Position numbers and translations under genes: made by a program. The notes under the pieces are model-generated. The model was given only the letters and a program-made list of their open reading frames with translations. It was not told where the DNA came from and did no database searches. This document shows, piece after piece, positions 1 to 11,227 of a DNA stretch of 64,000 nucleotides. Numbering within the stretch: position 1 is the first letter of the stretch; each line of letters begins with the position of its first letter. This DNA is from Arenicola marina (lineage: Eukaryota > Annelida > Polychaeta > Arenicolidae), in contig OZ025263.1 of NCBI GenBank assembly GCA_964019135.1, positions 28,085,639-28,149,638 on the forward strand, written 5' to 3'.

Positions 1-3000
1 ACTCTGACATATTTGCCATAAATGAAACGTGGGCCGAAAATGAAGAATCGCTTAAGGACATAATGGAGACCCCTGGCTTTGATAGTGAAATATTAAACGC
101 TAGAAGGTATAGCAAATACGGTAGAGCATGTGGTGGGACAATCGTAATGTTTAGAAAATCGCTTGCCAAAGGCCTAGTGAGATTATACAAAGAATTTCCA
201 TACGGTGTTATACTAAGGATACGATCCGCCGTGACAAAGATAGCCAAGGACGTTATTGTGATATGCACATATTTGCCACCTGAGGGCGCTGTAGATTATA
301 CTCACCAATCCCACGAGTCAAACGGCGTTGAAATATTGTATGATCTACTTTTAGATATAGAGGCAGTCTTTCCAAGCAATAGTATTATTATTATGGGAGA
401 CTTAAACGCACGCGTAAGTACAGGGTGTGATTATATCGACGATGATGTAAAACATATACCCAATATGGACTGGTACGAAAGCGATAGTTTTAAAATTCCA
501 CGTACATCAAAAGACAGAGTAATGAACAATTTTGGTAAGTCCTTGTTGCACCTGTGTATTTCTTTGGATATTCATATGATGAATGGTAGATGTGAAGGGG
601 ACTTTAACGGAGAGTTTACCAACATAATGGAGAACGGTTTTAGCGTAGTTGACTACATTTTAGGAACAAGTGACTTGTTTGACTCTGTTATCACCTTCGA
701 GGTTAATCAATCCTTCCTCGGAACAAATCACTTACCAGTTACGTGTGTAATGAAGCGAGTAGTTTGTGAGTCTGAATTTCAAGAGCAGCCTGTACAATCT
801 AACACAGTGGTTTCGCCTCACTTGGTGTATCGCTGGCGGGAAAATCGGCGTGATGATTTTAACCGTGGAGTAAATGAGCGTATGACCACTGTATTTATAG
901 ATAGCTTCAACGAAAATTATGAATCGGGGAATGCGGAAAATTTAGTAAATTTAATATTAGATATTCTTTATCGTAGTGGTAGCAGTATGCGCCAAACAAA
1001 AAGTGTCCCCAAGGTCAGTAGCACATGTTCACAGCCAGAATGGTGGGATAGAGACTGCGAGAGAGCGAAGTGTAGCAAACGAGACGCACTTGGTTTGATG
1101 CGCCGGGTAGACTCACCGGAGGCTGTAACCGCATATAGAACTGCACGTAGGGTTTTTAAAAATGTCTGCAGAGCAAAGAAACATCAGTTCGCGCGCGCAC
1201 TACAGCAAAAACTTATCGATACCAGTACAGATTGTAGTTCTTTTTGGAAATGTATTAAGAACCTTCAGGGTAGGAAGGAGAACCGCTGCAGTATTCCGGC
1301 TGAGAGTTGGAAAGTGTATTTCCAAGCCTTATTAAATGACTCTATTGGTCAAACTAACGTGGAGTTCCAGACAGAATTAAAAACCTTTCTGTCCAGCCAT
1401 GATGAGAATTGTATTACTTGTCAAGAGGGTATGGATAGGGATAATCTAAATATATACCATTTAATGCATGTGAAGTCCTCCAGTGTATACAGGAACTACC
1501 AAACGGAAAAGCCTCGGGGTATGACGGTTTACCCAATGAAATGTTTAAAGCAGTAGCATATCAGTTGACACCTTACATAGTTCGTCTTTTTAACTTAATA
1601 TTGCAGACTGGTAAATTTCCAGAACGCTGGTGCCAAGCTCTAATTCTCCCTCTTCATAAGAACGGTTCAATGACTGACATGAATAACTACAGAGGTATAT
1701 CGCTCTTATCGTCATTTAGCAAGCTATTCACTAAACTACTAAATAATAGGCTAACCGAATGGGTTGATCGAAATGGCCTGCGTTCAGAGAAACAGGCAGG
1801 GTATAGGAAGGGCTATTCTACCATCGACCAGATGTTTGTTCTTCAATCAATTATTCAGAAATATTTATCTAGAGAAAAGGGGAGATGCTATGTAGCTTTT
1901 GTCGACTTTTCAAAAGCCTTTGACAGTATTCCACATAGTTCCTTATGGTATAGCTTAATTGGTAAAGGTATGCACGGCAATGTAATAACTGTAATTCGGT
2001 CCATGTATGGCAATTTGAAAGCATGCGTTAAAACGCGAGATGGATTAACAACTTATTTTGGATGCACGAATGGAACCCGTCAGGGATTTATGTTAAGCCC
2101 CCTTTTATTTGCGTTGTATATTGAGGAATATGTGACGATGCTCAAATCTGCACATTGTCCTGGAATTTTCATCAATGATGGTGCACCCAATATTATTACG
2201 TTAATGTTTGCGGATGATTTGGCTAACTGCGCTGATACTGTCGGTAGGCTTCAGAAGAGCCTAGATATCTTAGCGTTCTGAGACAAGTGGGGTTTAAAGG
2301 TGAACATGGATAAAACCAGAGTACTAGTATTCAGAAGAGGTGGTATTGTTATGGCCAACGAAAAGTGGTTCTTTAAAGGTAAGAAAATAGCTGCTGTTTC
2401 ATCCTATAAATATTTAGGTATTGTCTTTACAAGTACACTTAGCTGGTCTAAAGCTGTAGCAACGTTAGCTGCACAAGCCAACAGAGCGCTGTCTAGCATC
2501 TACCAGTTAGCCAAGAAAACACACGGTCTCCCTGTAGATATAGCCTTTACTTTATTTGACAGAATAATCACTCCAATATTAACGTACGGCTCTGAAATAT
2601 GGGGATTTAAAGAGTATAAGGTAATCGAAAAAGTTCAAGTTAGATTTTGCAAACGACTCTTGGGGCTTCCTGCTCACACGGCTGATGCAGCTGCCTTGGG
2701 TGAATGCGGCAGGTACCCGCTAGCAAAAATTTATCATGTAAGATGCATTAAATACTGGTTAAAGTTATTAAGAATGAGTGTGACGACAGATATGCCAATC
2801 GTTGTTGTGTCATGTTAACGCTACTAGATGAAAATAACAGAATAACTTGGGTTAACTCAACAAGAGAATTGTTAAATAAATACAATTTTAATGACGCATG
2901 GCAAAATCAAACAACAGTCATTGAAGGCAGTTTCTTGACCGATTTCGCTGCAAAACTAGACCAGGACATGAAGGCCGAATGGTCTATGCAGGCACGAAAC

Positions 3001-3516
3001 CAGAGTCGCTTAAGCGTGTACTGTACCTTTAAAGATAGCCTTCAACTGGAATCATATTTGTGTAAAGTTAATATTGTTAAACTACGAAAGGCGCTTTGTC
3101 GATTCCGCTGTTCTGCACATAAGCTTTCTGTCGAGTTGGGACGTCGCGATGGCACCGTACTAGCAGACAGGCTTTGTACCTACTGCCTGGGAATCGGTGT
3201 TACCGTTATCGAGGATGAATTTCATGTTTTGTTGTGTTGTACCAAGTTCGCGGATATTCGTAAAATATATATTGATTCTATATTTTGGAACCCTCCAACA
3301 TTTGATCTCTTTCGGACCCTAATGTGTCATCATGATGTAACGACCCTGAGGAATTTGGCAATGTGTATATATCTTATTGAAAATCGTCTCTGTTCCACCA
3401 CGTAAATGTATGTTTCTCAAAATACTGCGCACCATGCAAACTGATTGTATAATTATATGTGGTGTCATTTGGGCCTTAAGGCCTTCAAGACCAAATAAAC
3501 CACAACCACAACCAAA
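1..3516 (+). mobile_element. LINE (APE endonuclease + RT), 5' cut by window edge, broken
   Basis: Non-LTR retrotransposon read left to right. The first ~1.4 kb encodes an APE-type endonuclease (GDLNAR and TNHLPV motifs). It is followed by reverse transcriptase with NYRGISLL, DFSKAFD, GTRQG and FADD motifs, and then a Cys/His-containing C-terminal region (CxxC...H...CC near 3177-3240). There is a frame change near 1465, an in-frame TGA at 2279 where a Cys or similar residue would be expected before DKWGLKVN, and another frame change near 2796. The 3' end has a GGCCTTAAGGCC palindrome, then AATAAA and a short ACCACA repeat, with no long poly-A. The family is probably CR1/I-group-like, but the exact clade is uncertain. 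Its 3' end abuts an opposite-strand LINE, so this element probably inserted into that one. Confidence 0.85.
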
Positions 3517-5130
3517 TCGTACACCAGAAAGCTCATAAAAGTTATCGACTGTATCAATTACCCTTTGCAGAACTTGCTTTGAATACTTCAAGAATAAACC
3601 TGTATCATCGGCGTATTGGATAATTTTGAACTCCTGTTCTCCACATTTTATGCCAACTATTTCTGGATCACTTGTTATCTTAATAGCTAGAATTTCTGTT
3701 CCTAGAAAAAAAAAATAAGGAGATAATGGGCACCCCTGTCGTAACCCCCTTGAGATAGGAAACATATTTGTTGTCCGCCCATTATTTATTACGCAGCTAC
3801 ATATTTTTTGTAGAAAGTTTCTACCCATGTTAATATGGAATTCCCAAAGTTGAACTAGTCAAGTGCCTGTCTTAGGAAGTTCCAATCAATGGTGTCGAAG
3901 GCTTTTTCCACAGACATAAATAAAGAATAAATAAATAAAGAATTTTGTTCTTCCGCAATATCCATCAGTGTTGTAAGTGTCACAATATTCTCTCCAATAT
4001 ATCGATCCTTCATAAAACCCGTTAGGTTGCGATGTATTAAGTTATCTAAGGTACTTTTCATTCGAGAAGTAATACTTTTGATCATCAGTTTGTAATCAGA
4101 ATCCATTAAGGAGATGGGACGCCAATTTTTAAGATAAACACTATTCTTGCTTGCCCGGTTTGGGGATTAGTGTGATGACTCCTTGTCGTTGGGATATGGA
4201 CATGTGTCCCATTCTGTATGCGAGATTGAATGAGTCAACGAGGAGTTCTTTGATGTCGGCCCAGAAAACACTATAGAACTCGTAAGGAAATCCGTCCGGA
4301 CCGGGTGATTTATTTTCTTGGCACGTTTGAAGAGTATTAAAAACTTCTTCTATTGTTAATTCTCTTCTATCGATTGTTTTGTTGGTGTGTTTAGCTTCGG
4401 AATACGATTCTAGTTTACGAGGGACCCTTGTGTACAGTTTGCTATAACAGTCTTCACATTTTGCGAGCACCTTGTCTTTACCACTTATGACTTCATCATT
4501 GCTATCCCTTAACCGTTCTATGAGTTTTTTATTGTAATTGCGATGCTCAAGTTTTAGCTTGTTGGTTTCTCACCTGGTTCATACGTTAACGATTTGCTTC
4601 TCAGGATTGAGCCTTTCATTTCAATTTCAACTATTTCATCTATCTCTTCTTTGACCAGACTAATGTCGCGTTCTGTTTCACTGTCAGACGTAATTGCGAA
4701 GTTTTTGTTCTAAACGTTTGAGACGCTTATCAAGAGCGCTCAGTTTTTACCAGATTTTTTCTTACGTGACGAAAATGCGATTGATTCGCAGCTGATGTTG
4801 TTTTTAACTGCATCCCAAATTAACCTGCTATCTTGTTCCGCTTCAATTTGCGTCGTTTCTAAAATTGTTCGTTTAATTATTTCACGATAGTCTTTATCCG
4901 CCAACCAACAACATTTTAGTTTCCATAGATCACGGCCTCTATACGAATTTCCCAAAATTATATTTATAAATACTGGTGAATGATTTGAGAGAAATTTCGG
5001 TAGGATTGTTGAGCTTTGAGTCAAATTAACCAGTGCGGAGGATACAATGAAGTCATCTAATCTAGTACAGATTAACTCAGGATATAATATGTGTATAATA
5101 TGTGAAGTCCCTTTCTGTTTCATGTTGCGG
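3517..5130 (-). mobile_element. L1/Tx1-like LINE fragment, degraded
   Basis: Read on the minus strand from 5123 downward. It shows the C-terminal part of an APE endonuclease (RLDDFIVS...SNHSPVFI, 4740-5123). RT follows in several frames: SPGPDGFPYEFY near 4300, EKAFDTIDW near 3890, GLRQGCPLSP near 3740, and the catalytic YADDTGLF near 3600. The motif spacing and the SPGPDG/GCPLSP wording are L1/Tx1-like. Coding is split by several frameshifts and stops, so the copy is dead. The RT thumb and 3' end are missing where the plus-strand LINE begins and probably lie left of the window. The endonuclease end was copied again at 7863-8360 by the 3.2-kb tandem duplication. Confidence 0.8.
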
Positions 5131-5300
5131 GGACGGTAATGTTGGGCGGGCTTTTAAACCAGGAGGTTTTGCTGGGGGGGGGGGGGGGTGCGCGGCGAAG
5201 TGAACAGGGCGGTGAAGATATGGAGAGGGGTGATGTGCATAGTGAGTGGAGTAGGGGGTAGGGAGGGGAGTGTCCCAAGTGTAATGTCTTCGAGAATGAG
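5130..5300 (+). repeat. G-rich dispersed block, copy 1
   Basis: G-runs up to about 17 bases, then GAGAGGGGTGATGTGCATAG and related words. The same block occurs at 8367-8537, 34745-35030 and 51265-51570. It begins with GGGGACGGTA and includes an AACCAGGAGGTTTTGCT-like word in most copies. It looks like a fragment of a dispersed repeat rather than a gene. Small frames through it are low-complexity. Confidence 0.6.
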
Positions 5301-5439
5301 CATAATTTTGTGTTAGAGTGTCCGCTGTGTAGCGAGTTATGAAACACAATCATAAAAAATTTATTGGCAAAGACCTGACCATGCTAAATATATATACACT
5401 GGTCCAGATTTCGCCAATTTGGCCCAGAAGCAAGGGTTA

Positions 5440-5920
5440 AAAGTTTGGACAATTAAGGTGTGCTGATTTTCATATAAGTTGTTTGCCAAGCTGTATTTTG
5501 AATTGTTATTACTCAAATATCAAAAACTAAATACCGGCTGTAAAAATCCACAAATTATACTGCAATGTTAAACGTATCTTGTGAGGATAATGGACTATTA
5601 TTGTTAGATGATTTCGAATAAATTGTTTGCCGAACTGTATTAACATTTTTGTTACTGAAATAGCAAAAACAAATGGCGGCCGTGAAATCAAAAACATTTT
5701 GCTGAGACGTTGAACATTTGTTGTGATGACTACAATTTTTGGTGAAATGTTACAGTTTTTGCAATAACAATAATGTGTTTGCCAAACTGGGTTTCAACAT
5801 TTTATTAGCCATATATATAAAAAAAAATGGCGGCCGTGAAATAAATGTGTTCTTGCAACAACAAAAAGTTACTGACATAGTAAACATCTGTTGTGATGAC
5901 TACAATTTGTACAACATATC
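5440..5920 (+). repeat. ~180-bp AT-rich subterminal repeats, left side (unit 1)
   Basis: Tandem, diverged units containing TTTGCCRAACTGTAT, ATGGCGGCCGTGAAAT and TTGTGATGACTACAATTT. The same units appear in reverse complement at 18960-19530. Inverted subterminal arrays like this suggest the two ends of one DNA transposon. The duplicate of this array is at 8677-9157. Confidence 0.6.
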
Positions 5921-6261
5921 AAGTTCTTGTGGCAGTACATGGCGATGGTGGGCGTCCCTTTGCATTTCAATAGAGCACAGCCTGATCGAATGTGAGAGTT
6001 GCAACTGATGCATTGCGAACGATGCTACCATGCCTTTTAGGGTATGATGACGTACATTACGCTCGATCGGACCACTGTGAACCTGGAGGAGATGAAACAA
6101 TTAGTCAAGGGTTTTCATTAGTCGTGAACTGTGAATTTTATTATTGAATAACCGTGAATCGGGAAATCGTCAATTTAGTATCTTGTATACGCCCTTTCAT
6201 TGCATGCGGAGAGTTCTGCCTTTAATTCATCGTGACCTGGGAATAAAGACATTTATTCTTC

Positions 6262-7035
6262 GTGATATGGGAAAACGACCCCCCTTTCCTGTTGCCATCT
6301 GAAGATAAGCAGGACCTTGCTGCGCTTCATTCAGACGCATTCCTTTCGTACCCTTCGGATAAAGTACTTGCCGTACCTGGTGGCTTCATGGATGCAACCA
6401 CCGTGACATCTTTAGGTCCAAAGCTTGATACATCTCTTTTAAAATAAAACCATCAAGGGGCGGACACGCGTTTGGTGCTACACTGCACATGATGAGTCTG
6501 TCGTGGTTCTCCTGCTGGCCCACTTTGCACGAATATCTTGGGCACAGCACGAGGTCTGCGTGGAAGGTCTATCCGGTTAACCATGAATTGTTACGACGCA
6601 TTGGCATTGGTCAAGTTATCGATGCAATCGTGAAATCGGTGGATAAATATGTACCAGTCTGTACAATGTACCTAACGCCGACACATGTGTCACAGCCCGC
6701 GTCATCTTATTCTGCAAATGTCGCTCCCAAGAATCATTGCCGCTATATAGTGATGCTGCTTGACATACATATCTGCCGCGCGCATTACCAAACCATGATC
6801 TGGGGGCAACCCGCATTCCCATTCCAGAACTCGCGTCTGTAACGGATATGGGATGGTCAAACGTCGATGGCCATTTGGTGGTCAGTCTTATGTCGCTACC
6901 TCCAATTCCGGATGCGTGTTTTCACACAATCTCATGTGGATGCACTATAAGGTGCCTAAATCAGAGATGGAACCGCCAAAAAATGAACCTGCCTTGTACG
7001 GAGCGTGCAAGTGTGCTGGATCTCCATCGGACTGA
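6262..7035 (+). pseudogene. Remnant of transposon-type gene with ADTR and Cys-rich CxC end (unit 1)
   Basis: Pieces in different frames resemble a protein type that is common in invertebrate repeats. GADTRLVLHC is at about 6455, VVVLLLAHFARISW follows, then HELLRRIGIGQVIDAI. Near 6850 come WSNVDGHLVV, LPPIPDACFHTISCGC and a last CKCAGS-like Cys cluster. Known members carry (E)EADTR...DTDV followed by LPPxPDA...CxCxxxC...CTxxCxC. I infer that this is the relic of a DNA transposon's internal gene. It is broken at several points and is not coding. The name of the superfamily is not certain. Confidence 0.5.
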
Positions 7036-7142
7036 ATTAATTAACAAGAATTAATTAATTAACAAGAATTAATTATTTAACCAGAATTAGTTACATGCGT
7101 TGCCGACCATATTATGCCTTAGGTATAGACTATTGCATATAT

Positions 7143-7707
7143 TGTGACAGATTGTGCTCGTGGGGTGAGAGAGACAAACACACACACTTGTTTGTTGCTG
7201 GGGAGGTCTTTATTAGCTGTAATGTCGAAGACCAGACATTAGTGCCGACGTGTTGCCGGCGCAATCCCAACACATAATCTGCCTAATTAAATAGATAATA
7301 ATGCAATAATCCTCAAGTTATAAATACATTACGATATGAAATATACCATATCTATGGACATTAAATAAGTACCATACATATACTGCTAGTGAGAATAACA
7401 AATACACAGGTTTATAATAGTTACCTGTAATGTCGAAGACCAGACATTAGTGCCGACGTGTTGCCGGCGCAATCCCAACACATAATCTGCGCGGGATTGC
7501 TGGTCTCGCAAACAGACTAGCGGAAATTGACCAATGAAATGCGAGATGAAACAATGGACCAATGAATGGAGAGGAATGATAAACAATATTGAGTGCCCCC
7601 TAGCGAATGTATGGGTGGTAGCAATGAAAATGAAGAATGTGAATATGACTAAAATACGGAATAAGAATGTGTTTGTAATTGGAGAATGACGAGTGAAAAC
7701 TGCTACA
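7143..7707 (-). mobile_element. Extra Gypsy LTR from the tandem duplication
   Basis: 565-bp LTR identical by eye to those at 10380-10944 and 18310-18874. It is followed by ~150 bp of Gypsy interior (7708-7858) and then the duplication junction. It is a by-product of the 3237-bp duplication, not a separate insertion. Confidence 0.85.
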
Positions 7708-8366
7708 TTGCCCCCTGGGTTAAAATCATGTCGTCCCTTGACATGTTACAAGCAAACAAAACAGAGCATTTATGTGGATATATATACACTTGTCTCGTCG
7801 GAAGTTACGATACATACACACGTTAACTTCCAAAACATTAAACATACACAAGTTAACAACTATTCAACTATTTCATCTATCTCTTCTTTGACCAGACTAA
7901 TGTCGCGTTCTGTTTCACTGTCAGACGTAATTGCGAAGTTTTTGTTCTAAACGTTTGAGACGCTTATCAAGAGCGCTCAGTTTTTACCAGATTTTTTCTT
8001 ACGTGACGAAAATGCGATTGATTCGCAGCTGATGTTGTTTTTAACTGCATCCCAAATTAACCTGCTATCTTGTTCCGCTTCAATTTGCGTCGTTTCTAAA
8101 ATTGTTCGTTTAATTATTTCACGATAGTCTTTATCCGCCAACCAACAACATTTTAGTTTCCATAGATCACGGCCTCTATACGAATTTCCCAAAATTATAT
8201 TTATAAATACTGGTGAATGATTTGAGAGAAATTTCGGTAGGATTGTTGAGCTTTGAGTCAAATTAACCAGTGCGGAGGATACAATGAAGTCATCTAATCT
8301 AGTACAGATTAACTCAGGATATAATATGTGTATAATATGTGAAGTCCCTTTCTGTTTCATGTTGCG

Positions 8367-8537
8367 GGGACGGTAATGTTGGGCGGGCTTTTAAACCAGG
8401 AGGTTTTGCTGGGGGGGGGGGGGGGTGCGCGGCGAAGTGAACAGGGCGGTGAAGATATGGAGAGGGGTGATGTGCATAGTGAGTGGAGTAGGGGGTAGGG
8501 AGGGGAGTGTCCCAAGTGTAATGTCTTCGAGAATGAG
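8367..8537 (+). repeat. G-rich dispersed block, copy 2
   Basis: The copy of the 5130-5300 block carried along by the 3237-bp tandem duplication. Confidence 0.6.
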
Positions 8538-8676
8538 CATAATTTTGTGTTAGAGTGTCCGCTGTGTAGCGAGTTATGAAACACAATCATAAAAAATTTA
8601 TTGGCAAAGACCTGACCATGCTAAATATATATACACTGGTCCAGATTTCGCCAATTTGGCCCAGAAGCAAGGGTTA

Positions 8677-9157
8677 AAAGTTTGGACAATTAAGGTGTGC
8701 TGATTTTCATATAAGTTGTTTGCCAAGCTGTATTTTGAATTGTTATTACTCAAATATCAAAAACTAAATACCGGCTGTAAAAATCCACAAATTATACTGC
8801 AATGTTAAACGTATCTTGTGAGGATAATGGACTATTATTGTTAGATGATTTCGAATAAATTGTTTGCCGAACTGTATTAACATTTTTGTTACTGAAATAG
8901 CAAAAACAAATGGCGGCCGTGAAATCAAAAACATTTTGCTGAGACGTTGAACATTTGTTGTGATGACTACAATTTTTGGTGAAATGTTACAGTTTTTGCA
9001 ATAACAATAATGTGTTTGCCAAACTGGGTTTCAACATTTTATTAGCCATATATATAAAAAAAAATGGCGGCCGTGAAATAAATGTGTTCTTGCAACAACA
9101 AAAAGTTACTGACATAGTAAACATCTGTTGTGATGACTACAATTTGTACAACATATC
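8677..9157 (+). repeat. ~180-bp AT-rich subterminal repeats, left side (unit 2)
   Basis: Copy of the 5440-5920 array inside the second tandem unit. This is the one in line with the inverted array right of the Gypsy insertion. Confidence 0.6.
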
Positions 9158-9498
9158 AAGTTCTTGTGGCAGTACATGGCGATGGTGGGCGTCCCTTTGC
9201 ATTTCAATAGAGCACAGCCTGATCGAATGTGAGAGTTGCAACTGATGCATTGCGAACGATGCTACCATGCCTTTTAGGGTATGATGACGTACATTACGCT
9301 CGATCGGACCACTGTGAACCTGGAGGAGATGAAACAATTAGTCAAGGGTTTTCATTAGTCGTGAACTGTGAATTTTATTATTGAATAACCGTGAATCGGG
9401 AAATCGTCAATTTAGTATCTTGTATACGCCCTTTCATTGCATGCGGAGAGTTCTGCCTTTAATTCATCGTGACCTGGGAATAAAGACATTTATTCTTC

Positions 9499-10272
9499 GT
9501 GATATGGGAAAACGACCCCCCTTTCCTGTTGCCATCTGAAGATAAGCAGGACCTTGCTGCGCTTCATTCAGACGCATTCCTTTCGTACCCTTCGGATAAA
9601 GTACTTGCCGTACCTGGTGGCTTCATGGATGCAACCACCGTGACATCTTTAGGTCCAAAGCTTGATACATCTCTTTTAAAATAAAACCATCAAGGGGCGG
9701 ACACGCGTTTGGTGCTACACTGCACATGATGAGTCTGTCGTGGTTCTCCTGCTGGCCCACTTTGCACGAATATCTTGGGCACAGCACGAGGTCTGCGTGG
9801 AAGGTCTATCCGGTTAACCATGAATTGTTACGACGCATTGGCATTGGTCAAGTTATCGATGCAATCGTGAAATCGGTGGATAAATATGTACCAGTCTGTA
9901 CAATGTACCTAACGCCGACACATGTGTCACAGCCCGCGTCATCTTATTCTGCAAATGTCGCTCCCAAGAATCATTGCCGCTATATAGTGATGCTGCTTGA
10001 CATACATATCTGCCGCGCGCATTACCAAACCATGATCTGGGGGCAACCCGCATTCCCATTCCAGAACTCGCGTCTGTAACGGATATGGGATGGTCAAACG
10101 TCGATGGCCATTTGGTGGTCAGTCTTATGTCGCTACCTCCAATTCCGGATGCGTGTTTTCACACAATCTCATGTGGATGCACTATAAGGTGCCTAAATCA
10201 GAGATGGAACCGCCAAAAAATGAACCTGCCTTGTACGGAGCGTGCAAGTGTGCTGGATCTCCATCGGACTGA
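9499..10272 (+). pseudogene. Remnant of transposon-type gene with ADTR and CxC end (unit 2)
   Basis: Same remnant as at 6262-7035, copied by the tandem duplication, with the same broken frames. It lies between the left ~180-bp repeat array and the Gypsy LTR, as expected if Gypsy inserted just downstream of this old transposon gene. Confidence 0.5.
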
Positions 10273-10379
10273 ATTAATTAACAAGAATTAATTAATTAAC
10301 AAGAATTAATTATTTAACCAGAATTAGTTACATGCGTTGCCGACCATATTATGCCTTAGGTATAGACTATTGCATATAT

Positions 10380-10944
10380 TGTGACAGATTGTGCTCGTGG
10401 GGTGAGAGAGACAAACACACACACTTGTTTGTTGCTGGGGAGGTCTTTATTAGCTGTAATGTCGAAGACCAGACATTAGTGCCGACGTGTTGCCGGCGCA
10501 ATCCCAACACATAATCTGCCTAATTAAATAGATAATAATGCAATAATCCTCAAGTTATAAATACATTACGATATGAAATATACCATATCTATGGACATTA
10601 AATAAGTACCATACATATACTGCTAGTGAGAATAACAAATACACAGGTTTATAATAGTTACCTGTAATGTCGAAGACCAGACATTAGTGCCGACGTGTTG
10701 CCGGCGCAATCCCAACACATAATCTGCGCGGGATTGCTGGTCTCGCAAACAGACTAGCGGAAATTGACCAATGAAATGCGAGATGAAACAATGGACCAAT
10801 GAATGGAGAGGAATGATAAACAATATTGAGTGCCCCCTAGCGAATGTATGGGTGGTAGCAATGAAAATGAAGAATGTGAATATGACTAAAATACGGAATA
10901 AGAATGTGTTTGTAATTGGAGAATGACGAGTGAAAACTGCTACA
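10380..10944 (-). repeat. Gypsy 3' LTR
   Basis: TG...CA ends. It contains two perfect copies of a 66-bp sequence (10454-10519 and 10662-10727), 208 bp apart. The same internal repeat is present in the other LTRs. Confidence 0.9.
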
Positions 10945-11227
10945 TTGCCCCCTGGGTTAAAATCATGTCGTCCCTTGACATGTTACAAGCAAACAAAACA
11001 GAGCATTTATGTGGATATATATACACTTGTCTCGTCGGAAGTTACGATACATACACACGTTAACTTCCAAAACATTAAACATACACAAGTTAACATATTC
11101 AATTAATTCATACCACTTCCGGCATTCACACAGCATCTGTAAATGCAATAAATCACACATTTCTGGCATCAGTAATGCCTGCAATACGATATTCGATACA
11201 TGCAAAGTAAATACATACTGTAAAACA

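Larger units (their letters stand above)
4626..7862. repeat. 3237-bp tandem duplication, unit 1
   Basis: This stretch is repeated directly at 7863-11095 with a constant 3237-bp offset. The translated small frames compared are identical between units. Order of parts: L1-like LINE endonuclease remnant, G-rich block, ~180-bp AT-rich repeats, ADTR/CxC transposon-gene remnants, one 565-bp LTR, and ~150 bp of Gypsy interior. The junction cuts inside the Gypsy interior on one side and inside the LINE on the other, so the duplication came after the Gypsy insertion. An assembly artefact is possible. Confidence 0.9.
7863..11095. repeat. 3237-bp tandem duplication, unit 2
   Basis: Second direct copy of the segment. 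Its right end runs on without a break into the Gypsy pol region, so this unit carries the LTR that belongs to the whole element. The L1-like LINE endonuclease piece lies at 7977-8360 on the minus strand. Identity to unit 1 looks near total by eye, which implies a very recent event or an unresolved assembly repeat. Confidence 0.9.
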
